Shown: positions 31,370 through 41,090, counted from the first letter of the stretch. The stretch: 64,000 bases of DNA from Zingiber officinale (GCF_018446385.1 NC_055990.1:24907226-24971225); one strand, 5' to 3'. Notes: a model not told the origin generated them from the sequence alone. Made by a program: numbers and translations.

Positions 31370-34300
31370 CCAAGCATTTTCCCACTAGGTGGGGTCGGCT
31401 GTATGAATCCTTTTACGCCATTGAGCTCTATCTCCTATTATATCATTATCTATATTTAAATAAATTTTATCTTGTTTTATTGTTGCTAACCAAGTCTTTT
31501 TTTGGTCTTCCTCGTTTGATATGCATGTTTATCATAGTTTCACATCGCCTAACTGGAGCATTTATTGGTCGTCTAAGTACATGTCCGTACCATCTTAAAC
31601 ATGTCTCTCGGAGTTTTTCCTCAATAGAAGCAATTCCGACTTTCTCTCTAATGCTCTCATTTCTTATTTTGTCCATCTTCGTATGCCCACACATCCACCT
31701 TAACATCCTCATCTCTGCAACTCTCAGCTTCTGCTCGTGTGCTCGAGTCATAGCCCAACATTCAGCTCCATATAACATAGCAGGTCTAACTGCGGTTTTA
31801 TAGAACTTACCTTTAAGTTTAAGAGGTATTTTACGGTCACATAAAACACTCGACGCTCCCCTCCATTTCAAATAAAAAAATTTGAAAAAATTTCACCTTT
31901 TCTTAACTATGAAATAGTTAAGTGGTGATTTTTTTTATAATCTATAAATTATTAAATTATGAGTAAAAACTATGAAATAATACAATGTATTTCAAAATCT
32001 TTGAAAAGAAACAACCTGTTTAATGTTCACATTAACAATATTTTTTCTCCATTTACTTGATTTTTTTTTTTTTTGTAAATTTAAGATTTATTTGAGTCTT
32101 GCTTTAGGTTTTCTTTTAATATATATATAAGATATTTATGCACCTCATATCTTAATCAAGGACAATTTAGTAGATTATGTCTTTATTAGTGTAACTTTAA
32201 GCACTACCTTAAATGCTCTTTGTATTCGCTCCACCAACCTATATTGTTTTGAAAAAAAAAATTATCAAGGTATGAAATCTCATTCCAAGTTAGAGATTCA
32301 ATTCTTTGCCAGAATGAGAATGCTAGTTCAATGCTGGGCATGTTGACACAAAATGCAAGAGGCATTGACAAGGAAGAAGGAATGCGGAACTCTTAACCCT
32401 TGTCAAGGTCGCCTCGTGTTACCTGCAGAAGCCTTGTGCCAAAGCTATGACAGGTCATAGAACTCACTAAGTTTTGTGTGAAGGCACAAATGTTGTTGCA
32501 GTCATTGCCTTTGTCTTATGCGAAGGTTCTGACATTGTTACAACCACACTGTCGTCATGGACCATTCTGAAGTTGACCTTGTTGTGGTCACTGCAGTTGC
32601 GTGCAAGTTTCATTGTCTCACCCTATTTATCTTTCCAGTCAGCGGTCGACAGATTGAACAAGATGTTTTACCTGTGTCATTTGTTTGCTAAGACACAAAC
32701 CACAGATTCTATTTATTTCTTTAACTTGCCAAGTGAATTAAACATTGTGTCCTCATTATAGTCATGGATCCTACCAAATGCTAGTTTTATTTCTAGTTGT
32801 AACTTCTGAAAATTTCAATCTAATTGGAACACAAATACTAAGGTGGCGTTTGATTCTCTCCTAGGAATGAGAATGAGAATGAGTATCATAATATTATGGA
32901 ATGGGAATGGGAATGGGTATGAGCTTGAGTATCATTCTTAAAAATAATATTTGATTGGTTGAATATTTTCAATCAGAATGAATCTAAATTTTCTTTTTTA
33001 TCCTTAGAGGAAAATAAGAGAAAAAATTATATGGGAGAGAAAGTTGAATGTGAGAAAAACATATGATGAGAGAGAAAGTGTGATGGAAAAAAATGAAGAG
33101 ATGGAAAGTATGATGAGAGAAAATGAGGAGAGAGTGCATGATAGGAGAGATTGAGTAGAGAAAAAGTATGATGAGAGAGAAAGAGTGATGGGGAAAAATG
33201 AAAAGAGAGAAAGTATGATGAGAGAGAGAGTGATGGGAAAATGAAGAGAGAGAGAGAGTATGATGAGAGAGAAAGTGGGTTGAGAGAGAGAGTGATGGGG
33301 AAAATGAAGAGAGAGAAAGTGTAATGAGAGAAAATGAGAGATTGACGAAAGAGAAAGTATGATGAGAGAGGAGGTGGGTTGAGAGAGAAAGAGTGATGGG
33401 CAAAATGAAGAGAGAGAAAGTGTAATGAGAGAAAATGAGAGATTGAGGAGAGAGAAAGTATGATGAGAGAGAAAGTGGGTTGAGAGAGAAAGAGTGATGG
33501 GCAAAATGAAGAGAGAGAAAGTGTAATGAGAGAAAATGAGAGATTGAGGAGAGAGAAAGTATGATGAGAGAGAGAGTGATGGCAAAATGAAGAGAGAGAA
33601 AGTGGGTTGAGAGAGAAAGTGAGTTGAGAGAGAAAGTGGGTTGAGAAAAATGAAGAGAGAGAAAGTGTAATGAGAGAAAATGAAACATTGAGGAGAGAGA
33701 AAGTGGGTTGAGAGAGAAAATGAGTTGAGAGAGAAAGTGGGTTGAGAAAAATGAAGAGAGAGAAAGTGTAATGAGAGAAAATGAAACATTGAGGAGAGAG
33801 AAAGTGGGTTGAGAGAGAAAATGAGTTGAGAGAGAAAGTGGGTTGAGAGAGAAAGTGGATTGGGAAAAATGAAAAGAAAGAAAGTGTAATGAGAGAAAAT
33901 GAAACATTGAGGAGAGAGAAAGTGTGCTGAAAGGAAAAATGTGATTAGAGAAAATGAGGAGAGAGAGTGTGATGAGAGAGAATGAAGAGTGGGAAAGCGT
34001 GATGAGAGAAAATGAGGAGAGAGAAAGTGTGATGAGTGAAAATGAGGAGAGAATGGTAAGAGAGGTTGAGGAGAGAGAAAATATGATGAAAAAATGAAGA
34101 GAGAGTGTGATGGAAGAGAATGAAGAGAGAGAAAATAAGGAGAGAGAGTGATGTGAGAGAATATAAAGAGAAAATGGTAAAGAATGTGTGATGAGAGAGA
34201 AAGTATGTTAAGAGAGAAAGTGTGATGATAGAATAAGGAGAGAGAAAATATGATGAGAGAAAACAAGGAGAGAGAGTGTGAAATGAAAAAAAAATTGAAC

Positions 34301-34903
34301 AAATATACTAAGAGTATTTTTGTCCAAAACTTAATTCACATTCTTATTCCATCAAAACCCATGGGAGGGGGTGGGTTTCATCCATAAGTTTTTGGGTTTC
34401 ATTATAAAATCTTGATTCCATTCCCATCAACCAAACACAAAGTTTGGGAATGAATCTATTCCCTCATTCCCAAACCCTTAAACCAAACACCACCTAAGTT
34501 ATGGCTTCAGTGTCTCACTATGTATTGATCAAAAATTTTGTTTGATTGCCCAATGGAGGCATGAAATCATAAGCAATATGGTAAAAAGTTAAATATGCAC
34601 TTATGTCTGAATATGTGATAGCTTTGTCTGTTTTTAAAATGATGATCTTGGTTGGGTGTAGCTAAAAATTTCAGTTCCAAGTTTTAAGAAAGCAGCAGTT
34701 GCTGCAGCAACCTTTCATATTTCCAGATTGCTTTGTGGTTAAGTATCATATTTGCATTTTAGTTGGAAACTTTTTTTTTGTGCTTGCTTTTTTCTAATAC
34801 TTCGGTTACTCTGCCAGATGTGGGTGTTGAGAGATGTGTTAACTTGGATGGTCTGACGGAAGCTCAAATTAACAATAAACTAGAGGAACTTGGTAAAGCT
34901 TGA
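25056..34903 (+). CDS. NDUFA2: NADH dehydrogenase 1 alpha subcomplex subunit 2 (complex I B8)
   Basis: Three exons, join(25056-25141, 25234-25340, 34818-34903), with GT-AG introns and consistent phases encode 92 residues. The protein is an accessory subunit of mitochondrial complex I on the matrix arm, with a thioredoxin-like fold (L51/S25/CI-B8 domain). Landmarks are [20 protein letters not shown] at the start, [16 protein letters not shown] in the middle and [17 protein letters not shown] at the end. Cys19 and Cys53 keep the 34-residue spacing of the disulfide pair in the human protein. Length is close to the plant norm (about 97). Intron 1 is 92 bp. Intron 2 is 9477 bp and holds a gypsy element, hAT pieces, RTE LINE tails and a PIF-type element, all outside the splice sites, so the gene looks functional. 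Assignment is from recall of the Arabidopsis protein and needs an alignment. Confidence 0.93.
25900..26560 (+). pseudogene. Ty3/gypsy gag-protease remnant
   Basis: Fragments of an open frame (26058-26258) contain [14 protein letters not shown], the aspartic protease active-site region (usual form LIDSGSTHNFI). Surrounding acidic and Asn-rich text fits the gag-protease linker. Stops break it both sides. Confidence 0.6.
27005..28180 (+). pseudogene. hAT transposase C-terminal remnant, split by a MITE
   Basis: If the MITE and one copy of its target duplication are left out, one frame runs [17 protein letters not shown] then [12 protein letters not shown]. It is preceded by [11 protein letters not shown] (a frameshift lies in the A run near 27045). 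This matches the tail that follows the dimerisation domain in plant hAT transposases (typically K+NRL..+..DLVYV.YN.., then DPI.LD+ID+SNEW). Downstream text is acidic but full of stops. The fragment is non-functional and lacks the catalytic core. Confidence 0.6.
27107..27832. mobile_element. hAT-type MITE nested in the hAT transposase remnant
   Basis: The ends are CATGGTTTAAA and TTTAAACCTTG, flanked by perfect 8-bp duplications ATGCGTGA (27099-27106 and 27833-27840). The left third is GC-rich with repeated 'gaaggggtcacg' text; the right third repeats 'gacacgacac' and 'ggtaccgaaatcgtacc'. No transposase is present. Confidence 0.88.
28535..29290 (+). pseudogene. Ty3/gypsy reverse transcriptase / RNase H remnant
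   Basis: Plus-strand translation pieces are [27 protein letters not shown] (catalytic FFDD), [20 protein letters not shown] (connection) and [24 protein letters not shown] (RNase H start). Many stops and frameshifts are present. Order and direction agree with the protease remnant at 25900-26560. Confidence 0.75.
29600..30437. other. Unclassified intron sequence with one shared repeat fragment
   Basis: No coding motif was recognised. Positions 30030-30125 ('gttgagtgggaaggtgga...gaggtgcctctagctga') match 54735-54825, so this is part of an interspersed repeat whose class I could not determine. Confidence 0.45.
30438..30668 (-). pseudogene. Ty3/gypsy integrase core remnant
   Basis: A 76-codon minus-strand frame contains [20 protein letters not shown] then [11 protein letters not shown]. 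This is close to the gypsy integrase signature EFAYN..VN.STG.SPFEIVYG..P..P. It lies opposite in direction to the gypsy element at 25365-29600, so it is a separate insertion. Confidence 0.6.
30911..30959 (-). mobile_element. 49-bp 5'-truncated RTE LINE tail with 14-bp target duplication
   Basis: The insert starts with a CAA repeat and then CCAAGCATTATCCTACTAGG, the same tail as the larger LINE at 31334-31871. Perfect duplications TGTCTTGATATGAG flank it (30897-30910 and 30960-30973). This is a very short product of target-primed reverse transcription. Confidence 0.85.
30974..31333. other. Unclassified intron sequence
   Basis: I see no gene or clear repeat here. It may be part of the minus-strand gypsy remnant at 30438-30668. 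Confidence 0.3.
31334..31871 (-). mobile_element. 5'-truncated RTE-clade LINE with C-terminal ORF end
   Basis: The minus strand encodes 134 codons ending the reverse transcriptase [43 protein letters not shown], then [11 protein letters not shown] and KRGRPKKD. This C-terminal block is typical of plant RTE-type LINEs. After the stop comes a short 3' end ('cagccgaccccacctagtgggaaa' on the minus strand) and a TTG/CAA trinucleotide run (31334-31370). RTE elements characteristically end in short tandem repeats and not in poly-A. The element lacks endonuclease and RT core, so it is dead on arrival. No clear target duplication was found. Confidence 0.85.
31872..32838. other. Unclassified intron sequence
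   Basis: AT-rich to 32270, then about 500 bp of mixed composition with no recognised coding motif on either strand. Confidence 0.4.
32842..34494. mobile_element. PIF/Harbinger-type non-autonomous element carrying a purine-rich array
   Basis: The ends are GGTGGCGTTTG and CAAACACCACC (inverted repeats with one mismatch), flanked by TAA on both sides (32839-32841 and 34495-34497). A 3-bp TWA duplication with GG(T)G ends fits PIF/Harbinger (Tourist-like) elements. Short subterminal regions enclose a 1.3-kb homopurine repeat (33005-34290). No transposase is present. The right end lies 323 bp upstream of NDUFA2 exon 3. Confidence 0.78.
33005..34290 (+). repeat. GA-rich (homopurine) minisatellite
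   Basis: The plus strand is almost entirely A and G, with scattered T in 'gtgatgagagag' and 'gggttgagagag' units. Higher-order units of about 100 bp recur (for example those starting GAAACATTGAGGAG near 33683, 33785 and 33899). The complementary strand gives long Ser/Leu/Phe/His open frames with no sequence complexity; these are artefacts of the repeat. Confidence 0.93.
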
Positions 34904-35170
34904 CTGAATACATCATGGACAACTTATTAAATCAATGGCATTTGTTTCTGTCTGCAATTAAACCGACAAAAACATTTTCTTTTAATTTCCAAGTATGCTC
35001 TCCAGGATGACTCCTAAACTGTTGGAAGTGGGTCATTATATTTATTTTGAGTTTCTCCTGGATTGTTTCATTAAATAAATGGCATTTCTATCGCCTTGCA
35101 ATCTAACCACGTATGCTGTCTGCCAAACTCCAGGACAACTTCTAAACTGTTGGAAGTGGGATATTATATC
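34904..35170 (+). other. Probable 3' UTR of NDUFA2 with an internal duplication
   Basis: After the stop, a block of about 110 bp occurs twice: about 34925-35041 and 35068-35168. Both copies share 'attaaat.aatggcattt', 'ctccagga..act.ctaaactg' and TTGGAAGTGGG. The second copy changes AATCAA to AATAAA, creating a possible poly-A signal at about 35071. Confidence 0.55.
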
Positions 35171-35850
35171 TTCTTCATTCATCACGACTAATTTGTAAGT
35201 TATATTAAGCACTGCTTTAGCTGATGGACTTATAGTTGAAAAGACCAATATAATTCTTGCGAGCAAGTTGTTGCAAACTTATTTGGATTACAACTTGTGT
35301 GACAGATAATTTATCTGAAAAGTTGTTAAGTTTGATTCTTGCACAAGAGAAGTTAAGAGAGATTGAAAGAGTTTGGAATATTAGTAGGTAAAGATGACTT
35401 GTTATTTCTGAAGATATTTGCAACCGGAAGGAAAAGAGGTATTTACAAATATTTTCTGATTAAAATTAGTTTAATTTAATGGTGCACACATTATGTATCC
35501 AAAAATTTCTTATAAAATATTAAAATATTTCTTATAATAAGAAGATTTTAGAAAAATGTGGAGAATGAATAATCTTAAGGAAGAAACTAGAAGGAAGATT
35601 ATGATGAAGTCATGAGCCAAATGGTGAGCTTGAAAAATGGTGAGCTATGATATTTTTCTCTAGGTAAGCTGGTGACGACCTTGACATATTCTCTTCTTTG
35701 TAGGCTTGATATGCTTGGTAAATTGTCATAAACCATTCTTTTGTTTGTAACTTGCCTTAGTATCTAGTAGATTCTTCCACTTCATCAAGTATTAAGTGTA
35801 GTTTGAGGCCTCTATTCTTTGAATAATAAATTTTGTTTGTAATGGTGTAC
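35171..35850. other. Unclassified AT-rich sequence
   Basis: No gene was recognised. The right part (35640 onward) probably belongs to the minus-strand gypsy remnant. Confidence 0.35.
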
Positions 35851-35859
35851 TTTACATCT

Positions 35860-36215
35860 TCATTGATGGAGGTGACAAGAACTGTTGGCGTGCAATTAAA
35901 CGTGTACCTGATTTGATCTTATTGGTTTTCATGGTACTGCTTGAGAATGCTTGCATTAGAGACAAGATGAATGTTCAACTTTGGTGGATGATGGACTTGG
36001 TAACACGTCTTACTCACTTTTGATGATGGGGAAGGGACCTTTGTTTCTTCTTAGTAGCCCCTTGTGTACTTTCGAAAAGGACTTAAATTGCTAGGGTAGG
36101 AGTTTCACAAGTATCATGTCACTTTTCTTGAACTCTATATGTTGTCCTTTTGTATTTGCCCATTTCTTTATCTTCTTGGTGATTTTGTTTAAATAATATT
36201 GGCGCAATCATTGCC
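35860..36215 (-). pseudogene. Ty3/gypsy integrase C-terminal remnant
   Basis: Minus-strand translation pieces are KITKKIKKWANTKGQHIEFK, DMILVKLLP, KVHKGLLRRNKGPFPIIK and PPKLNIHLVSNASILKQYHE. They correspond to the integrase GPF/Y region (usual text: H.EF..GD.VLVKL.P, RYEGPF.I.., L.IHPVFHVS.LKPYHED). Stops and shifts are present. Upstream domains are not visible nearby. Confidence 0.65.
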
Positions 36216-36880
36216 TTAACATGTGCAATAAGCTTGAACACCGGAAGTCCAAGAAGGTTCTTGGCAGGGAAAAATCCAAGTAGACACTTGGCATGAAGGA
36301 AGTCCTAGGTCAATCTATTGTTAGGCAACTAAGGAAGCCCCAATGAGTTGATGAAGACTAGATGCTTAGCAAGTGCATGAAGTCACAATGAGTCGACGAG
36401 GATTGGACGCCAAAGATGAGGAAAAAGTCTCAGAAATGAGGAGCTCCTTGGCATGTGTTAGTCATATGTAAACTCAATTAGGAAGCGACTGAAAAGAATG
36501 TGTTAGTCAATTAATTAGAAGTACCAGTTGACTGAGGGTGTAGTCGGCCATTGTGATGAGCCAAAAATCTTTTTGTTTGCTCGGAGTTTAGAGGCAGTCG
36601 ACAGGAGCGATGCAATCATAGGCATCTGTTGGCTGATGATACTAATGGTAACAACTTAGTTTACCATTGGCGTTGAAAGCAACTGTTAAATTGTGTCAAC
36701 AGTTGATTGATGGTGTCTAATTAATTGACTGCTCGTTTGGAAAAGCTGATTTCAATTAGAGAAGAAAATTATGGATTGGCTATAAAAAGGGTGTCAAGGT
36801 AGCTTGGGTAGGATTGATGGTGCTAGTGTGGTAGAGGGGTGAATACCATTTTGTTGCTTAAGAGGTTAGTGTTCTACAAA
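36198..36880 (+). mobile_element. Decayed Copia-type LTR
   Basis: It starts 'tattggcgcaatcattgcc', similar to the inner solo LTR start at 12326. An AGTCC-type array (36245-36440), GTCGAC/GTTGAC motifs (36525-36600 and 36700-36740) and a TATA box GGCTATAAAAAGGG (about 36777) follow. This is the same order of parts as in the other Copia-type LTRs of the window. Confidence 0.5.
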
Positions 36881-37560
36881 AATACTTACAATGGAAATAA
36901 ATGACCACAAGAAACACCAAGATTTTTACGTGGTTCATGAATTGCTACGTCCACAGTCTATGCACACAAAGTTCCTTGTCTTTCTTCTCTTCAATTAAGT
37001 ATTGAGGTGGTGATACTTCTTACCATAAGTAGCAAAATGCAATAGTATATACAAGAATAAAAATAGGAACAGTGAAAGCTTTCAGGGGACAAAGTATGGA
37101 CATGCTTTGTACTGAGTGAATTATTTGGTGTCGATTAGGAGACTCCTCACTGGTCTAACTGCTTGAGGAGCAAGGTAGAGGTTTTTTTTAAGATTTTTAT
37201 TTTTTATCATTTTTTCTTTTCGCTTGTGTAAAAGAACAAAAAAGATGAATACGACGAAAAGTTCGGCCAGTGCATCTACGAATCATCACCATATGATATC
37301 GAGAACTTCAAGATGTGGAGGTCGGCAATCAAAAATCTCATCCTAATGTGCAATTTTGACAATTAGGTGATATTGAAGAAGCCTTCTTCCCAAAGACCAA
37401 AGGATGTAGAGGTAATTGAATTTTATTAAATATTTTACCTAATGAGATTTTGTGTAAGTACCAAAACACCTACTATCTATGACCCGTTGATCAAATTTCA
37501 TGAGGACTTCTTGAAGTCAGAAGATCAAGTGGAACTCGAGTGTGAGTCATCAAGGGTCAA
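36881..37560 (+). pseudogene. Decayed Copia leader and gag remnant
   Basis: The 36880-37230 segment looks like LTR/leader sequence. In 37240-37560 gag-like text appears in shifting frames (DIENFKMWRSAIKNLILMCN, LPNEILCKYQNT). This resembles the plant Copia gag helical region (for example LP.E...+V....A+ELW). It is broken by stops. Confidence 0.45.
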
Positions 37561-38190
37561 GGGAGGAGATAAAAGGTGACGATTGTAAAGTTGATTTAAA
37601 ATTACATAATTCATTTTAAGTGTTGAAAAAATGACATTATAAAAATAAATGCTCCATTTATAAAATTTGGTCGTTATAATCGGTGATAAAAGAGGAATCG
37701 ATGCAAAAAATCTAAAAAAAAAAAAAAAAAAAAAAAAAAAGACCATGTAAAATGCTTCCATGCAACCAAATCGAATACTACAAGAATCGATGTTTGCAAA
37801 GAAGATCTAAGGATCCATTGTTTGCAAAGAAGATCTAAGGATCCAGAAGGGACGATTAAAGTTAATAATTTCGAATTATATGATAATCCTAGTTTTTGTT
37901 ATGCGTACCAGTGATAATTTAGATATTTTCAATTATGATAGTAAATTGAATATGCATGATAACTCTATCTTAATTTAATTTATTCTAATAATTCATTTAA
38001 TTCAAATTTAATTATCAAAAATAAATAAATTAATAACAAAATAATTAATTAAAAGTTAATTCAAATTCTAATAATTTAAATAATCAAATAAAACAAAATT
38101 AGTTTAATTAAGATTTTGATTAAGTCAATAAAGACTTTGATCCGGTAAATCAATCAAAACCTTCATTTGTTCAATCAAAAGATTAATCTA
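37561..38190. other. AT-rich spacer with poly-A run and a short tandem duplication
   Basis: There is an A run at about 37711-37740. A 27-bp unit (TGTTTGCAAAGAAGATCTAA plus GGATCC) is duplicated at about 37790-37845. The rest is AT-rich without genes. Confidence 0.5.
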
Positions 38191-38194
38191 AAAG

Positions 38195-38400
38195 TCCTAG
38201 GAAAATGATCCGGTGGTCAAGTACTCCAACGGTTAATCAGACATGTAAGATTTGAATCCCACTATAACGCATTGTAAGATATTTTCTTCCAATGGATGAT
38301 AAACTTAAGAACGCTAGTCGCTTTGGATGGACAACCACGACCACTTCTTGATTTATTCTTATGGTTAGTGAAAAATTTTCGTAGGACCAAATTGTAAGAT
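38195..38400 (+). mobile_element. Candidate tRNA-derived SINE
   Basis: The head resembles a tRNA: 'gatccggtggtcaagtactcc' with an A-box-like start, then GATTTGAATCCC resembling a polymerase III B box (GGTTCGAATCC). A unique body of about 140 bp follows. No clear target duplications were found, so the call is tentative. Confidence 0.4.
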
Positions 38401-39403
38401 ATGATAAATTAAATAATAAGTATTATTGGGGAAATAATCTTATAAAATTTTCTATGAATTTTTAGAAATTTTTTAGGATTTAAATGAAATCTGTATGATA
38501 CGTTTAAGGGGATGAATTTATTAGGCTTAGAGAAAGTTTGGAATATCAATTAAGTGGGATTTTATTGATTTAATTGGTCTTTGGTTGGCATTATTAACCT
38601 AAGTATAAATACATTAGATCTATGTTTATCTCATTCATTTCCTGATTCCTCTCCTCTCTATTACCGTCACCCTCTCCGCTCGATCTAGTGCCTCGGCCAC
38701 CACTCGACGTCGTCGTTGTTGCATGCCGATCGCCGTCTTCGCACTTCTGGCCATGGACACCAAGCATTCACCGGAAGCTGAGCACCCAAGCTCCCTTTTC
38801 GGTCATGCCCCAGCTCCTAATTCCACCACCCGATCGCCCTAGCGCTGCTGCCTCCTGTCATGCCACCGATCTCCCATCGCCAACACCCGACTCGAGCACA
38901 CCCAACCGCCGGCGTAGCCCGGTCAATTCTCTCTTTGATCCGCCCTAGTAGTCGCCCCTCTCCCCTGACTCATCATCGCACTATGTCTGTGCATCATTAC
39001 CGTCGCACTAGTCGACGTCACCATCCTTGTGCACCGTTTTCCTTATCGACGTTGTTGATCCCATGAGTTGTCGACCCTCACAAGCCACTGCTGATCTGAT
39101 CCCTTCCTCGTTGGAAAATCGCGCATCAATCGGGCACAAGGAGGGTTGCCACTGTCCCAGTCATCTCAGCTACACCTCTCACCTTTGGGTCATGTTTAGG
39201 ATAGATAGGGTGATCAATCCGCTTTGTTTTTAGAGTTGCTCATTATGATTCTACGACCTTCCGCTCGACGACAAGTATTTTGAAGAATAGTGTCGAACAG
39301 TCGCCGTACTTCGAAGACTTCTGGCTTTTTGAGTAGCTCATATTCATGGTCGGTCGTTCATCCTTCTCTGATTATAAGACCGATACTTGCCCGCTCATCG
39401 AGC
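38401..39403 (+). other. LTR-like or gene-like GC-rich segment with a TATA box
   Basis: A TATA-like box TATAAATA occurs at 38604-38611. A C/T-rich, GC-rich stretch follows (38640-39200). Short overlapping open frames rich in Pro, Ser and Arg show no recognisable domain. It may be an LTR U3-R-U5 or the far end of the Tat element. Confidence 0.3.
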
Positions 39404-39811
39404 TAAGGGTTTAAGGTCGCCGCTCAATCGTTGGAGAAGATGAGGGTTTAAAGTCGCCGCTCGACCGTTGGCATAGACTAGGGTTTAAGGTCATCGCTCA
39501 ACCGTTGACGAAAACTAGGGTTTAAGGTCGCCGCTCGACCGCTGATGACGACAAGGGTTTAAGGTCGTTGCTCGACCGCTGATGACGATAAGAGTTTAAG
39601 GTCGCCGCTCGACCGTTGATGTAGACCAGGGTTTAAGGTCGCCGCTCGACCATTGATGTGGACCATTGTTTACGGTCGCCGCTCGACCGTTGACGAAGAC
39701 CAGGGTTTAAGGCATCCGCTCGACCGTTGATGTAGACTAGGGTTGAAGGTCGCTGCTCGACCGTTGATGTAGACTAGGGTTTAAGGTCGTCGCTCGACCA
39801 TTGAGGAAGAC
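39404..39811. repeat. About 11 tandem copies of a 37-38-bp unit
   Basis: Units read AGGGTTTAAGGTCGCCGCTC then GACCGTTGATGTAGACT with small variations. The array sits immediately beyond the 3' end of the Tat-element pol, where Tat elements usually keep tandem repeats. Confidence 0.9.
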
Positions 39812-39911
39812 GCATCTCAAGAGTGGCATTCTTCGTTTTTATTCATATTTTGCCCTGCGTTCAGAAGACATACAAAAATACATGTATTCACGCGCGCACC
39901 TCTCATCTGGC

Positions 39912-41090
39912 CCGGTAGGGTTGGAGATGATTCGCGCTCCACAGCCTCTCGAGCTGCCTTCCCCCCTCATCCTCCAAGTAGTAAGCGTCTGAACGGAGCT
40001 TTTACACGATCTTGAAAGGTCCCGCTCATGGGGCTTCGATTTTGGTGACGTCGTCGATCGACTTCACTTTCTTCCATACGAGATCGTCGACCTGGAAGGA
40101 CCTTGGGATCACCCTCCGATTGTAGTTCTGCTTTATCCGTTGCCGGTATGTCGTTAGCCGAACAACTACTTTCGCCCGTGTTTCGTCCACCAAGTCGAGC
40201 TCCATGAGCATCTGTTCGGCGTTTCCCTCATCGTAGTACTGCACCTGATCAGATTATACTCTGACTTCCAAGGAGATGACTGCTTCGCCGCCGTATACCA
40301 AGTGGAAGGGCGTTACGCTGGTCTCCTCCTTCGGGGTCATGCGAAGGGTCCACAACACATTGGGGAGCTCATCGACCTAGCTGCGTTCGACGTGGTCTAG
40401 CTGAGCGCGTAAAACCCTGAGAATCTCCTGATTGGCGACTTCGACTTGTCCGTTGCCCTGGGGGTAGGTAACAGAGGTGAAGGCTTATTGGATGTCATAT
40501 CCCTCACACCACTCTCTGAGCCTCTAACCTGCGAATTGTCTCCCATTGTCTGATATGAGTCGGCGTGTGATGTTGAACCAGCATATGATGTTCTACCACA
40601 CGAACTTAATGACCATTTGCTCTGTTATTCTTGCAAGTGGCTCGGCTTCCATCCACTTTGAGAAGTAGTCGACCGTGACAAGCAGAAATTTTCTTTGACT
40701 GGTCGCCATGGGGAATGATCCAATGATATCCATACTCCATTGGTCGAACGGGCAAGATACCGTGAATGCCTTCATTTCCTCGGTCGGTCGGTGCGGAAGG
40801 TTGTGATAATTTTGGTAGGATAACTAGGTGGCCACCGTCCGAACGACATATTCTTGGAGGGTCGGCCAAAAATATCCGACCAGGAGTATCTTTCGAGCTA
40901 ACGAATGGCCGCCTGGATAGCCTCCGCATGAACCTTGGTGCACCTCTCGTAGAATGCGTTCGACGTCTTCCGATCCGACGCATTTGAGTAGGGGCCTGGA
41001 GAAGGTTCTCTTATAAAGCTGGTCCTCGACCAAGGTGAACCATCCATCCCTCTTATTCAGCAGACCAGCTTCTTCCTAATCGACAAGTGT
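39912..41090 (-). pseudogene. Tat-clade integrase, broken
   Basis: Minus-strand pieces run from the zinc domain (VEDQLYKRTFSRPLLKCV, REVHQGSCGGYPGGHSLARK) through the catalytic core (FDQWSMDIIGSFPMA, LLVTVDYFSKWMEAEPLA) to the C-terminal region (AKVVVRLTTYRQRIKQNYNR, then GPFKIV, YYLEDEGGRQLERLWSANHL). The first core Asp (SMDIIGSF) and DYFSKW are seen. In-frame stops lie near 40550 and 40820, and there are frameshifts. Integrase would insert the cDNA into the host genome; this copy cannot. Confidence 0.8.

Noticed and set aside
32984..34302. Open frames of 307 and 432 codons on the minus strand
   Set aside because: They are Ser/Leu/Phe/His repeats produced by the GA-rich minisatellite; no sequence complexity, overlapping frames of equal quality.
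38688..39233. Pro/Ser/Arg-rich open frames in the GC-rich stretch
   Set aside because: No start context, domain or splice support; composition alone explains the lack of stops.
39404..39811. Direct repeats resembling a CRISPR array or telomere-like repeat (AGGGTTTA)
   Set aside because: Units are contiguous with no spacers; the AGGGTTTA word occurs once per 37 bp, so it is not a telomeric tract.
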